Assembly (NCBI GenBank): GCA_001689485.1
Contig: LUJQ01000052.1
Coordinates: 1 to 58,339 of the forward strand
From: Bacteroidales bacterium M6
GTDB taxonomy: Bacteria > Bacteroidota > Bacteroidia > Bacteroidales > Muribaculaceae
DNA: 58,339 nt
Direction: 5' to 3'
A model generated the notes under the pieces. It saw only the letters and a program-made list of their open reading frames with translations, ran no database searches and was not told the DNA's origin. The first letter of the stretch is position 1. Each line of letters starts with the position of its first letter. Both the position numbers and the translations under genes were made by a program. This document shows, piece by piece, positions 1-9,512 of the stretch.

Positions 1-2763
1 CAAGGCAAGAATTCCGAGCAGTACAACAAGGCTTACAAAGCCTACATCGACTCAATCAGCAAGCAACCCGTCTGGTTGGGCTACAACTACAACGAAGTGC
101 AGAAGTGGGGCGTGGGTCTCGGACTCGACCTCAAAGGCGGTATGAACGTGATTCTTCAGGTTTCCATGCCCGACATGCTCCGCTCCATGAAAAACGCAGA
201 TGCCGACGCGGCATTCGACCAGGCCCTTGCCAACACCGACTCGATTATCGGGGGCAACCACTCGTCGGACTACGTGGGCACATTCGTAGACCAATACCGC
301 AAGCTCAACAACGGCGCCGATTTCTCGGTGGTGTTCAGCTCGATTGTGAAACCCGGCCAAAGCGACAAAGAGGTAGCCTCCACGCTTAAATCGGAAGTCA
401 AGGACCGCGTTAACAACTCCGCGACCAACGTGCTCCGCAGCCGTATCGACGCATATGGCGTTGTATCGCCCAACATCCAGGTGTTGCAGGATAACGACGG
501 CCAGATTCTTTTGGAACTCCCCGGTGTGAAAGAACACCAGCGTGTGCGCGAGCTGCTCCAGCGCTCGGCCAACCTCGAATTCTATGAATGCTACGGCGCC
601 AACGAAATCACCGGCCAGTTCGCACAGCTCGACAACGCGCTGCGCAGCAAAAACGGCAACGGCCTTCGCGAGCGTTTCCTGATGATTAACAATGACGCCA
701 CCCCGGTGCTCGGTATCGCCACCGCCAAAGAGCGCGAGGCTATCGACGCCCTCCTGGCAAGCCCCGAAGCAAAACAATACCTACCCTCCAACCTCAAACT
801 CCGCTGGAGCGTGAAGCCCACCCCGGTGAACTTCAACGACACCGTGACCAAGCAGGAACGCCAGATTGACACCTACCAGCTCATCGCACTCCGCACCGCC
901 AACGGCGCACCCGCACTCGACGGTTCATGCGTAGTCAGCGCTTCGAGCGACTTCGAGCAGATGCAGGGTAACGTGGTTTCCATGACCATGAACTCCGACG
1001 GTGCCCGCGACTGGGCGCGCATCACCCAGCGCAACATCGGCCACCCCGTGGCAATCGTGCTCGACGAACTGGTTTATTCCTACCCCAACATCCGCACAGC
1101 TATCGAAGGCGGACGCTCGCAGATTACCGGCGACTTCACTGTAGAGGAAGCGCAGGACTTGGCCAACGTGCTTAAAAGCGGTAAGATGACCGCCAAGGTC
1201 GACATCATTTCCGACATGGTAATCGGTCCGTCGCTGGGTCAGCAGGCCATCGAATCGGGTATATGGTCATTCATCGTGGCACTCGTGCTCCTGATGGTGT
1301 TCATGTGCATGATGTACGGCCTGATTCCCGGCCTTATCGCCAACTTCGGCCTTATCGCCAACCTCTTCTTCACCTTCGGTATCCTGGCTTCATTCCAGGC
1401 AGTGCTCACACTGAGCGGTATCGCAGGTATCGTGCTCGCGCTCGGTATGGCCGTTGACGCCAACGTGCTTATCTTCGAACGCGCAAAAGAGGAACTCCGT
1501 GGCGGCAAGGGTATCCGCACCGCTATCGCCGACGGTTACTCCAACGCATTCTCGGCAATCTTCGACTCGAACCTTACTTCGGTTATCACCGGCGTGATCC
1601 TCCTGTTCTTCGGCACAGGCCCCATCAAGGGTTTTGCCACCACGCTGATTATCGGTATTATCTGTTCGTTCTTCACAGCCGTTTACCTGACACGTATCAT
1701 CTTCATCGCCTTTGGCAAGCGCAAAGCGTTCCAGAACCTCACATTCTCTACCGCTATTTCGCGCAACATGTTCTCGAACACCAAGTTCAACTTCCTCGGT
1801 GCCCGCAAGGTATCATTCATGGTTGTTGCGGCGTTCGCAGCCATCGTGGTAATCTCGCTGTTTGTTCGCGGCCTCAACCAAGGTATCGACTTCTCGGGTG
1901 GACGCAACTACGTGGTGAAATTTGAGAAGCCTGTCAAGACCGACCAGTTGCAGAGCCTGCTCACCCCGGTGTTCAATGCCGACGGCGAAGTGGCATCGGT
2001 TTCGGTAATCACTATCGAAAACTCCAACCAGGTCCGCATCTCGACCAACTACAAAATCAAATCGACCGAAGACGCTTCCGACATCGAAACCGAAATCACC
2101 GGCAAGCTCTACGATACATTCAAAGCCGAAGGGTTGCTCCCCGACGGAATGACACTCGAGTCATTCTCGACCACCGACGAAACCCAGGGTATCATGTCAT
2201 CGCAGACAGTAGGCCCGACCGTGGCAAACGACATGCGCAACAAGGCTTACATCGCCGTAATTCTGTCGCTTATCGCCATGTTCCTCTACATCCTGCTCCG
2301 TTTCCGCAATGTGGCATTCTCGTTAGGCGCCCTTGCCGCTGTGGCATTCACCGCCTTCTCGATTATCGGGTTCTACTCCCTGTTCTGGGGCGTGCTTCCC
2401 TTCGCAATGGAAATTGACCAGACCTTCATCGCCGCCATCCTGACCATTATCGGTTACCAAATCAACGACACCGTGGTGGTGTTCGACCGTGTGCGTGAAA
2501 ATGTAGGTCTCTATCCCAAACAGGACTTCTACACCTTGATAAACAAGTCGCTCAACTCGACCCTCGGCCGAACCGTGATGACCTCCGCATCGACCTTGCT
2601 GGTGCTTCTCTGCATCTTCATCCTCGGCGGCGATTCCATCCGTTCGTTCATCTTCGCAATGCTCTTCGGTGTAATCACCGGTACGCTCGCCACAGTGTTC
2701 ATCGCAACCCCCGTGGCCTACCTTGTGAACAACCGCAAGTCTGCAAAAAACGCAGTGAAATAA
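1..2763 (+). CDS. secDF: SecDF protein-export membrane protein, fused SecD-SecF (5' end missing)
   Basis: The reading frame is open from base 1, so the true start lies upstream of the window; about 920 codons are visible. SecD and SecF are joined in one chain, as is usual in Bacteroidetes, and use the proton-motive force to help pull secreted proteins through SecYEG. The SecD periplasmic part begins near the visible N-terminus with LGLDLKGGM. The SecD membrane motif AVDANVLIFER lies near visible codon 490. The SecF half starts near codon 625 with NQGIDFSGGRN and carries QINDTVVVFDR near codon 825. Several hydrophobic segments fill both membrane blocks. The gene stands alone in the window and is followed by a strong palindrome. 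Identification is secure; only the start is unknown. Confidence 0.96.
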   Translation, partial: QGKNSEQYNKAYKAYIDSISKQPVWLGYNYNEVQKWGVGLGLDLKGGMNVILQVSMPDMLRSMKNADADAAFDQALANTDSIIGGNHSSDYVGTFVDQYRKLNNGADFSVVFSSIVKPGQSDKEVASTLKSEVKDRVNNSATNVLRSRIDAYGVVSPNIQVLQDNDGQILLELPGVKEHQRVRELLQRSANLEFYECYGANEITGQFAQLDNALRSKNGNGLRERFLMINNDATPVLGIATAKEREAIDALLASPEAKQYLPSNLKLRWSVKPTPVNFNDTVTKQERQIDTYQLIALRTANGAPALDGSCVVSASSDFEQMQGNVVSMTMNSDGARDWARITQRNIGHPVAIVLDELVYSYPNIRTAIEGGRSQITGDFTVEEAQDLANVLKSGKMTAKVDIISDMVIGPSLGQQAIESGIWSFIVALVLLMVFMCMMYGLIPGLIANFGLIANLFFTFGILASFQAVLTLSGIAGIVLALGMAVDANVLIFERAKEELRGGKGIRTAIADGYSNAFSAIFDSNLTSVITGVILLFFGTGPIKGFATTLIIGIICSFFTAVYLTRIIFIAFGKRKAFQNLTFSTAISRNMFSNTKFNFLGARKVSFMVVAAFAAIVVISLFVRGLNQGIDFSGGRNYVVKFEKPVKTDQLQSLLTPVFNADGEVASVSVITIENSNQVRISTNYKIKSTEDASDIETEITGKLYDTFKAEGLLPDGMTLESFSTTDETQGIMSSQTVGPTVANDMRNKAYIAVILSLIAMFLYILLRFRNVAFSLGALAAVAFTAFSIIGFYSLFWGVLPFAMEIDQTFIAAILTIIGYQINDTVVVFDRVRENVGLYPKQDFYTLINKSLNSTLGRTVMTSASTLLVLLCIFILGGDSIRSFIFAMLFGVITGTLATVFIATPVAYLVNNRKSAKNAVK

Positions 2764-2785
2764 GTCACGCTTTGCAATAAATAAA

Positions 2786-2844
2786 GCCCTGTAGCCACAG
2801 GGCAGTAACGACCTCCCGGCAGCCATGGCTGCCGGGAGGTCGTT
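2786..2844 (+). terminator. Two consecutive hairpins after secDF, one a perfect 38-bp palindrome
   Basis: A small hairpin at 2786-2803 has a 7-bp stem (GCCCTGT/ACAGGGC). Directly after it, 2807-2844 is a perfect palindrome of 38 bases centred on CATG, with arm AACGACCTCCCGGCAGCC. There is no long T-run, which is common for Bacteroidetes terminators. It most likely ends the secDF transcript. Confidence 0.7.
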
Positions 2845-2906
2845 GTCATTCAGCCCGAATCAGAAGCAACCCGAATCAGAAACAAAAAGAATATTGCTTC
2901 CAAAAC

Positions 2907-2937
2907 TTGCACACATTAAAGCAATCTGCTATATTTG
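2907..2937 (+). promoter_or_regulatory. Bacteroidetes-type promoter for the secreted protein gene
   Basis: The -7 box TATATTTG is at 2930-2937 and a TTG -33 element at 2907-2909, 20 bases apart. This matches the Bacteroidetes primary-sigma consensus. The start site would fall near 2944, leaving a leader of about 100 bases before the ATG at 3042. Confidence 0.7.
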
Positions 2938-3041
2938 CGAACCCGCTGATAGCATTGTGCTACGAACAAAAACACAACACGAGCATGTGCGTTGTCACTA
3001 CAGACCCATCATAAGATATTACCAATCAAAAATCCCACCAC

Positions 3042-6000
3042 ATGAAACACCTCTACAAGTTACTTGCCCTTTTGGTAACCATCGCTACCGCGCCCCAGGC
3101 AATGCAGGCCGGTGAATGGAGCTTTGCATGGCCGGTGTCGGGCACTTCGCCAGAAGAGAAAGCCAACAACAACGCCAACGGGTTCTACAACTTCGGAACA
3201 ACGTTTGACCCGGAGCGCACCTCGATAACGCGCACACTCGACGGACGCACATGGACTGCCGAATTTGAGAAAGGTGCCAAACTGACCTATTTGGCCGCAT
3301 CAGGCCAGGCAGTAGGTTCAACCAAGGCTTTTTCAAAATTTTTCAAACTGACATCGGATGATTTTACCGGCAAAATAAAATCAGTGACCGTTGAAGCCCG
3401 CACAAAGATTACCGATGCCACGCTGACAGTTAGCGTGAACGGGAAACCGTATCTGTGTAACGGGAACGAGGAAGCCCCTATCACAACAACCGAGACCACA
3501 CCTATAGTGTGCAAGTTCCTTCCAGACGCCGAAGGTGGCCTGGAAGGAGAAATACAGCTGTATTTCTCCTTGCCCGATGCCGCCACAGTGACCTACATCA
3601 GATCGGTTACAGTGGAATGGGAGGAAGCCTCTTCAAGCGTGGCCACACCGGCATTCTCGCCCGAGGGAGGTTCATTCGACGAACCTGTAGCAGTAACAAT
3701 CACCGGCCCGGATGGAGCCACCATCATATTCACGACCGACGGGTCTAATCCACGTACAGAAGGGAATGCAGCAGCCAAAGAGTATACCGCCCCGGTAGAG
3801 ATAACGGCCACCACCCGGCTTAAGGCCATTGCCAAAGCCGGAGATGAGACCAGTGCCGTTGCCGAAGCAATCTACACAGTGCGCCAGAGCCCGGAACTGA
3901 GTTTCACAAAGGAATCACTCACCATCGAACTGCTCGAAGAGGATATCGCATTGCTCAACAACCCATACAATGTGTCGCCCGTAAAATACTCAAGCAGCAA
4001 CCAATCGGTGGCATATGTCGACAAATACGGACTGATTACAACCTTCGGTATCGGGGAGACCGTTATTTCCGCAACATTCGACGGCAATGAGACCTACAAG
4101 CCCCAGACCGTGACACTACCTGTGAGCATAATCGCCAAGGAGCCATTATCCGGCCTGACCATAACCCCTGCGACAGGAACATATGATGACATCACGGAGG
4201 TTACGGTGGAATGTACCGACGAACGCGCCGAAACCATCTGGTATTATCTGGGCGAGAAACCGATGGGAGTTGACGAACTGGGCATCCTGGAAGATTTCAC
4301 TATCCATCCTTCCAAGAAAATGACCCTTAAACTCGACCACAGCTGCACACTCACAGTGCAAGCCATGGGCAAAAACGTGTGGAGCGAGCCATTGGTGGCA
4401 ACCTACACTATCAACATGCCGCTCAAGGCTCAATTCGAAGGAGGGGAATCATATGTGACCGTCTACCGCAACGGTTTCGACTCTCTTGACGAGGCCAACG
4501 AATGGAACACCTCGTCAGGTTCCAACTGGCAGCTTACCCCCGATGCAGGAGGGTTCCGCGACCTCCCCCCATTCTCGTCAATCAACCCCGACAGTAAATT
4601 CTCCATATATCATCAATATTCCAACAGCGGTGATGTGGCAGTAATGACGTCGCCTGACATCACGCTGCCCGATAACGCCACCGTACGCTTCTATGCCGCA
4701 TTCAACCCCGTATGGATTTTCCAAGGCAACCTCAAACTATACATTTGCGAGAACATAGAAGGTGCGGAACCTTTCAAGATATGGGACGCATTGCTCGCAT
4801 CGCAGGAAGCTGCCACCGACGATGTGAAGTGGAACCGCTACACCGCCAACGTTGCCGATTATGCCGGTAAAGAGGTGTATTTCGCATTCACATATGACCT
4901 AACTGAAGGCGACAACGTCATAATCGACGATTTCGAGGTTGTAGCCCCCGAAACCGGCAGTACAACCATCAGCGTGGAAGCCGGGGAACCCGTAACATTC
5001 CGCGACCTCTCCACAGGGCAGCCCGACAGCCGGGAGTGGCATTTCCCCGGTGCGGTGACCGAAACATCAACAGAGCAGAACCCGGAAGTGGTGTATGACA
5101 GACCCGGCACCTACGATGTGACGCTGACCGTGCGCAAGGGGGATGAGACCTCTACCATGACACGCGAGAAGTATGTCATAGTCCATGGCGTTGCCCCGAC
5201 AGCTGAAATCGGGATACCCGAAGGTGTGTATTATTCACCTGAAGCCGGAATCGTGGTTCCCCTCAACACCCCGTTAACATTCACGAACTTATCAAAAGGC
5301 TCGCCCCATACCTATGCCTGGACACTCCCCGGCACCGACTTGCAAAAATCGGATGAAAAAGATGTGACCGTGAAATATACAACGGCAGGGATGTTTGATG
5401 TCGACCTGACCGTGAGCAACGATGCCGGGACATCGAGCACCTACATCTACGGTGTCAAGGCCGGTGGAGAATCCCTTGCATGGAACATAGCCGCAGCCGA
5501 GAACGCCGACCTCGGCATCATAAGCCTGAGCTGGTACGGTAATTACGGAGGCACGAACTGGCTCGACATGGAAGCATTTGCAGAACATTTCGACGCACCG
5601 GCCACCCCTGTAAAAATCAGCGGTGTAAACGTTTATTTCGGTAGTGTGGCCACCGTGACACCCGACGCCGAAATCAAGGTAGCCATCGCCGTGCCTGACA
5701 CCGACGGGATGCCGGGCGAAGTCCTTGCCGAGGCCATCCTCACAGCCAACCGCCTGGTCGACGCATCGGAAACCTACAACGACCCCACCGAATTCGTGTT
5801 TGACAAGCCGGTGAAACTCGACGGAGAGTTCTTCGTAACCATCAGCGGCTTCCCCAATAATTCAGGAGCCGACGGCGAGGATAATATCGCAATGTATTCG
5901 CTACGCCGAGGCAGCAACGGGCACAACACGGCCTATCACCTGCTCAAGGAAACCGATGAGAACTACCAGCCTACCGGCGAACTAAAATGGTATGCCCAGG

Positions 6001-6212
6001 GCGAGGAGGACGCATGCTCGTTTGCCATCGCGCCCAGGATTGTGTTCGACAACCCATCGTCAGGAATCACAACAGCAGAGACCGACAACGAGAGCAACTC
6101 ACCCGCCATCTACTATAACCTGCAAGGAATCCGGGTTGACGGCGACAACCTCACCCCCGGCTTCTACATCCGCCGCCAAGGCTCGAAAGCCACAAAGATA
6201 CGTGTAAGATAA
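3042..6212 (+). CDS. Large secreted multidomain surface protein (chitobiase-like, Ig-like, choice-of-anchor J-like, PKD, C-terminal sorting-like tail)
   Basis: The product has 1056 residues. A signal peptide covers about residues 1-25 (MKHLYKLLALLVTIATAPQA). A chitobiase/hexosaminidase C-terminal-like repeat (TPAFSPEGGSF to AEAIYTV) spans about 195-280, followed by a bacterial Ig-like domain at about 285-365 and a second chitobiase-like repeat. About 470-640 resembles a choice-of-anchor J/MAM-like fold. Two PKD-type domains follow at about 645-800 (the first ends GTYDVTLTV). A further beta-rich region reaches the C-terminus, which ends YNLQGIRV...GFYIRRQGSKATKIRVR. That ending resembles the short sorting-like tail on many Bacteroidales secreted proteins, related to type IX C-terminal domains. 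No catalytic domain is recognised; an adhesin or glycan-binding role is inference. The gene is monocistronic, between its own promoter and a terminator. Confidence 0.85.
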   Translation: MKHLYKLLALLVTIATAPQAMQAGEWSFAWPVSGTSPEEKANNNANGFYNFGTTFDPERTSITRTLDGRTWTAEFEKGAKLTYLAASGQAVGSTKAFSKFFKLTSDDFTGKIKSVTVEARTKITDATLTVSVNGKPYLCNGNEEAPITTTETTPIVCKFLPDAEGGLEGEIQLYFSLPDAATVTYIRSVTVEWEEASSSVATPAFSPEGGSFDEPVAVTITGPDGATIIFTTDGSNPRTEGNAAAKEYTAPVEITATTRLKAIAKAGDETSAVAEAIYTVRQSPELSFTKESLTIELLEEDIALLNNPYNVSPVKYSSSNQSVAYVDKYGLITTFGIGETVISATFDGNETYKPQTVTLPVSIIAKEPLSGLTITPATGTYDDITEVTVECTDERAETIWYYLGEKPMGVDELGILEDFTIHPSKKMTLKLDHSCTLTVQAMGKNVWSEPLVATYTINMPLKAQFEGGESYVTVYRNGFDSLDEANEWNTSSGSNWQLTPDAGGFRDLPPFSSINPDSKFSIYHQYSNSGDVAVMTSPDITLPDNATVRFYAAFNPVWIFQGNLKLYICENIEGAEPFKIWDALLASQEAATDDVKWNRYTANVADYAGKEVYFAFTYDLTEGDNVIIDDFEVVAPETGSTTISVEAGEPVTFRDLSTGQPDSREWHFPGAVTETSTEQNPEVVYDRPGTYDVTLTVRKGDETSTMTREKYVIVHGVAPTAEIGIPEGVYYSPEAGIVVPLNTPLTFTNLSKGSPHTYAWTLPGTDLQKSDEKDVTVKYTTAGMFDVDLTVSNDAGTSSTYIYGVKAGGESLAWNIAAAENADLGIISLSWYGNYGGTNWLDMEAFAEHFDAPATPVKISGVNVYFGSVATVTPDAEIKVAIAVPDTDGMPGEVLAEAILTANRLVDASETYNDPTEFVFDKPVKLDGEFFVTISGFPNNSGADGEDNIAMYSLRRGSNGHNTAYHLLKETDENYQPTGELKWYAQGEEDACSFAIAPRIVFDNPSSGITTAETDNESNSPAIYYNLQGIRVDGDNLTPGFYIRRQGSKATKIRVR

Positions 6213-6236
6213 CCATCCACGGAAGCGACCATAAAA

Positions 6237-6270
6237 GGCGGTGTGTCAAAATCAATACGGACACACCGCC
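6237..6270 (+). terminator. Terminator-like hairpin of the GGTGTGTC family
   Basis: Arms GGCGGTGTGTC (6237-6247) and GACACACCGCC (6260-6270) pair perfectly over 11 bases around a 12-base loop, shortly after the stop at 6212. The stem core GGTGTGTCAA recurs in hairpins near 37190 and 43780. Confidence 0.75.
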
Positions 6271-6343
6271 GCCGTTTTCCGGCATATATCAAAAAGGCGG
6301 CATAATGGCCTGTCACGGAGTACAAAACGGAAATATACAAGCA

Positions 6344-6379
6344 TTTTGACAGGAATTTGGAAAATAATTGGTACTTTTG
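6344..6379 (+). promoter_or_regulatory. Probable promoter for the Lrp-like gene
   Basis: The -7 box TACTTTTG at 6372-6379 fits TAnnTTTG. The best upstream TTTTG at 6344-6348 is 23 bases away, a little longer than ideal. The start site would be near 6386, with the ATG at 6432. Confidence 0.5.
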
Positions 6380-6431
6380 CAAATGCAAGTACAACATAAG
6401 GATTCTTAAACCGACAACAAATCAATCTTAA

Positions 6432-6908
6432 ATGAATCGTTTAGACTGCATAGACAATCTTGACCGAAAAATCCTTTCGATAGTGATGCACAATGCACGC
6501 ATCCCGTCGAAGGATGTGGCACAAGTGTGCGGTGTGTCACGCGCCGCCATCCACCAGCGCATACAGCGCATGACAGAACTGGGTATAATAACAGGGTCGG
6601 GGTACACGGTGAACCCCCAGCTGCTGGGCTACAGCACTTGCACCTATATCGGTGTAAATCTCGAACGCGGGGCAATGTACAGCGCCGTGGTGACCGAACT
6701 GGAAAAGATTCCCGAAGTTATCGAATGCCATTTCACCACCGGGCCTTACACCATGTTCATCAAACTTTTCGTGCGCGACAACCAGCACCTCATGGAACTT
6801 CTTAACAAGAAGATACAGATGATTCCCGGGGTTACCGGCACAGAGACACTTATTTCGCTCGACAACTCAATCGACCGGCATATCCCGATGTATTTCGAGG
6901 GGAATTAA
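6432..6908 (+). CDS. Lrp/AsnC-family transcriptional regulator
   Basis: This 158-residue protein has the usual Lrp/AsnC length and order. A winged helix-turn-helix covers about residues 5-55 (LDRKILSIVMHNARIPSKDVAQ, then VSRAAIHQRIQRM). The C-terminal RAM ligand-binding and oligomerisation domain covers about 65-150 (TYIGVNLERG, then FTTGPYTMFIKLFV). Members sense amino acids or related small molecules and bind DNA as octamers or larger. The target and ligand cannot be read from sequence. It may head the + strand run that follows, but 46 bases and no clear promoter separate it from the glycosyltransferase, so co-transcription is unproven. The start at 6432 fits the family N-terminus. Confidence 0.92.
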   Translation: MNRLDCIDNLDRKILSIVMHNARIPSKDVAQVCGVSRAAIHQRIQRMTELGIITGSGYTVNPQLLGYSTCTYIGVNLERGAMYSAVVTELEKIPEVIECHFTTGPYTMFIKLFVRDNQHLMELLNKKIQMIPGVTGTETLISLDNSIDRHIPMYFEGN

Positions 6909-6954
6909 CCCTGATGTCGCAAACATATTGTAAAACCTTAGCGTTAGGTTACTG

Positions 6955-8094
6955 ATGAAAATAGGGTTCGACGGGAAACGGGCGGTGTGCAACAACACCG
7001 GCCTGGGGAACTATTCCAGGTTGCTTGTAAAGGTGCTCTCAAATCATTATCCCGATTTGGAATATGCACTTTATACGCCTGAAAAACGCGACAATCCACG
7101 CCTGATGCCGCTGCTTACGCGACAAGGGGTGTCGGTTGCCACCCCTGACAAACCACTATGGAAAGCAGTGCCGGCACTATGGCGAGTGGCAGCGATGGCC
7201 AGGCAGATGGCACGCGACGGGGTGGATATAATCCACGGCCTGTCGGGGGAACTACCCTTTGACCTGGCCGCATCGCGCCTGCCGTCGGTTGTAACCGTCC
7301 ACGACCTTATTTTCCGCCGTTGCCCGGAATGCTACAAACCTGCCGACCGCAAAATCTACGATTACAAATTCCGCAAGGCAGCCGGACAGGCCACACGCGT
7401 GCTTGCCATCTCGCAATGCACCAAACGCGATTTAATAAGCGACTACGGCATCAGCGAGGATAAAATCGACGTTGTTTACCAAGGTTGTGACGCACAGTTC
7501 CACCGACGTCCTTCCGACCCGGAAATCGAAGGCGTGAAAAAGAAATACGGCCTGAAACGACCCTATATAATCAGCGTAGGCACCATAGAACGGCGGAAAA
7601 ACCAGATGATGGCCGTAAGAGGGCTAAGGGGGCTTCCGCAGGAATTCGACCTTGTATTGGTGGGACGGCGCACCGAATATGCCGCAACCATCGACCAATA
7701 CACAGCCACTTATTCCTTGGAAGGGCGCGTGAAATTTATCGAAAACGCACCGTTTGCCGACCTCCCCGCCCTTTATGCAGGCGCCCTGTGCTCAAGCTAT
7801 ACATCGCGTTACGAAGGGTTCGGCATCCCTGTAATCGAGAGCCTCAACGTAGGCACACCCCCGATAATCGCCACCGGGTCGTGCCTGGAAGAAGCCGGAG
7901 GCCCTCAGACACCGGCAGTGGATCCCGACGACATAGAAGGGTGGATCAATGCTGCGAAAGAGTTAATCAACTACCCCAACGTACACGCCAACATCGTAAA
8001 GGCCGGCCAAGCCTATGTGAAACGGTTCAACGACGAGGCTATGGCAACCGGCACGATGGCAATATATCAAAAAGCGATAGAATCATGCCGTTGA
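6955..8094 (+). CDS. Glycosyltransferase, GT-B fold, GT4-like
   Basis: The 379-residue protein begins MKIGFDGKRAVCNNTGLGNYSR, the typical N-terminal Rossmann start and glycine loop of GT4 enzymes. The interdomain region has VDIIHGLSGELPF and VVTVHDLIF. The C-terminal domain carries YIISVGTIERRKN (about residue 200) and the nucleotide-sugar binding stretch SRYEGFGIPVIESLNVGTPPI (about 285), with the conserved E-x7-E pattern. It transfers a sugar from a nucleotide donor, probably in the cytoplasm for a surface polysaccharide. Donor and acceptor are unknown. The epimerase gene starts 24 bases after its stop, suggesting one transcript and a shared glycan or lipid pathway. Confidence 0.92.
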   Translation: MKIGFDGKRAVCNNTGLGNYSRLLVKVLSNHYPDLEYALYTPEKRDNPRLMPLLTRQGVSVATPDKPLWKAVPALWRVAAMARQMARDGVDIIHGLSGELPFDLAASRLPSVVTVHDLIFRRCPECYKPADRKIYDYKFRKAAGQATRVLAISQCTKRDLISDYGISEDKIDVVYQGCDAQFHRRPSDPEIEGVKKKYGLKRPYIISVGTIERRKNQMMAVRGLRGLPQEFDLVLVGRRTEYAATIDQYTATYSLEGRVKFIENAPFADLPALYAGALCSSYTSRYEGFGIPVIESLNVGTPPIIATGSCLEEAGGPQTPAVDPDDIEGWINAAKELINYPNVHANIVKAGQAYVKRFNDEAMATGTMAIYQKAIESCR

Positions 8095-8118
8095 CGGCAG
8101 GCAACGGGACAAAACAAT

Positions 8119-9156
8119 ATGCACAAAGTCATGGCAGACAAAGAAAAGACATCTTTAAAAGGGAAGCGGCTGCTCGTTGTAGGCGCAGGAGGGTTTATCG
8201 GCGGCTTCATTGCCGAGGAGGGGTTGCGCCGGGGCATGGAGGTAACCGTGGCAGTGAGGGCGAGTACATCGCGCCGCTACCTTACCGATTCCCGGCTAGG
8301 GTTTCTTGTGCTTGACTATGACGACCGCGAAGGGATGAAAAACGCCATCGCGGAATCAACCCCGTGGGATTACATCATCTACAACCTGGGTGCCACCAAA
8401 TGCATAAACTATATTGATTTCAAAAGAATCAATTACGGCTACCTCCGAACCTTTACAGAACTCCTGACCGAAACCGGGCATGTTCCCGAAAGGTTTCTGT
8501 TCATGAGCTCGCTCTCAGCCCTCGGGCGTGGCGATGAGAAAGGATACACGCCGCTTGACAACAGCATGTTTCCCAATCCCGACACACGCTACGGGCAGTC
8601 GAAAATCATGGCCGAGCAACATCTGGAACACTTCGCGGGAATCCCGTATATAATTTTCCGGCCCACAGGCGTTTACGGCCCTCATGAGAAAGACTACCTG
8701 ATGATGGTGAAAAGCATCGACAGCCATTTCGATTTCGGTGTGGGATTCCGCAAGCAAATGCTTACCTTCATCTATGTCGACGACCTGGTTAACGCCATGT
8801 TCGACGCCTTCGAGTCAGGTGTGAAAAACCGCAAATATATCATTTCCGAAAACCAGGCTTACACGCAGAAGGAGTTCCGCAACATCGTAGCCAAAGAGCT
8901 TGGCAGGAAACTGGTCATCCCGGTGAAACTGCCTATGTGGGCCGTCTGGACTGCCTCGGCCATAGCGGAGAAGATTGCAAAAATGCGCTGCACCACCTCC
9001 ACCCTCAACCGCGACAAATTCAAAATAATGCGGCAGCGCAACTGGAATGCGGATATTTCAGACGCGGTAGCCGAATTCGGTTTCTCCCCGAAAATCGACC
9101 TACGCGAAGGCATACGCCGCACTGTGGCAGCCTACAACGCCGCAAAAAACAAATAA
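8119..9156 (+). CDS. NAD(P)-dependent sugar epimerase/dehydratase-like protein (extended SDR)
   Basis: The product has 345 residues, or 341 if the in-frame ATG at 8131 is used. LLVVGAGGFIGGFIAE near residue 15 is the GxxGFxG dinucleotide motif of extended SDRs. A Ser near 130 (MSSLSALG) and YGQSK near 155 supply the S-Y-K triad, and FRPTGVYGP is the typical substrate-side motif. Such enzymes epimerise, dehydrate or reduce nucleotide sugars, though some act on steroids or flavonoid-like compounds. Its substrate cannot be assigned. It lies between the glycosyltransferase and a small membrane protein, which favours envelope sugar metabolism. Confidence 0.88.
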   Translation: MHKVMADKEKTSLKGKRLLVVGAGGFIGGFIAEEGLRRGMEVTVAVRASTSRRYLTDSRLGFLVLDYDDREGMKNAIAESTPWDYIIYNLGATKCINYIDFKRINYGYLRTFTELLTETGHVPERFLFMSSLSALGRGDEKGYTPLDNSMFPNPDTRYGQSKIMAEQHLEHFAGIPYIIFRPTGVYGPHEKDYLMMVKSIDSHFDFGVGFRKQMLTFIYVDDLVNAMFDAFESGVKNRKYIISENQAYTQKEFRNIVAKELGRKLVIPVKLPMWAVWTASAIAEKIAKMRCTTSTLNRDKFKIMRQRNWNADISDAVAEFGFSPKIDLREGIRRTVAAYNAAKNK

Positions 9157-9170
9157 ACCTGTAGCGAGCC

Positions 9171-9470
9171 ATGACTGCGACGAACGAATCAGGCAACACG
9201 AAGTTGCCACGTGTGCCTTGGTGGATGTGGGTAATCCTGATTGTGTGTATGTTGCCAGGCATCTCATACCCATGGATTATCTCATCAATCCAAAACCCCA
9301 ATCCGATTGTCAGAGGTTTGATGTGGTTTTATCCGGCCTATGTGCTGATGTCGGGATTCCTTGCCTGGCAATGCTATGGCCGACGAACCGTTATGACATG
9401 GATCATACTTGTGCTTCTGCTTCTCAGCCATGCATGTTTTTATTACCTTAGCGTGGGTTGTAAGTTATAA
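9171..9470 (+). CDS. Small hydrophobic membrane protein of unknown function
   Basis: This 99-residue protein has about three predicted membrane helices: near residues 18-40 (WWMWVILIVCMLPGISYPWI), 48-66 (GLMWFYPAYVLMSGFLAW) and 74-93 (MTWIILVLLLLSHACFYYLS). I do not recognise a family. It starts 14 bases after the epimerase stop and is probably co-transcribed. Its last codons and stop (9468-9470) lie inside the heptamer repeat that runs into the sirtuin gene. A change in repeat number would leave this protein intact but alter what follows it. Confidence 0.7.
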   Translation: MTATNESGNTKLPRVPWWMWVILIVCMLPGISYPWIISSIQNPNPIVRGLMWFYPAYVLMSGFLAWQCYGRRTVMTWIILVLLLLSHACFYYLSVGCKL

Positions 9471-9512
9471 GTTATAAGTTGGAAGTTGTAAGTTGTGAGT
9501 TGTGAGTTATGG
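9457..9512 (+). repeat. Heptamer tandem repeat, eight GTTRTRA-like units, containing the sirtuin start codon
   Basis: Eight consecutive 7-base units are readable: GTTGTAA, GTTATAA, GTTATAA, GTTGGAA, GTTGTAA, GTTGTGA, GTTGTGA, GTTATGG. The first two carry the stop of the upstream membrane-protein gene and the last carries the ATG (9509-9511) of the sirtuin gene. The array replaces the normal ribosome-binding region. A gain or loss of units by slippage would change the distance between the two genes by 7 bases per unit. Confidence 0.85.

Noticed and set aside
52..777. 241-aa ORF on the - strand
   Set aside because: Shadow of secDF.
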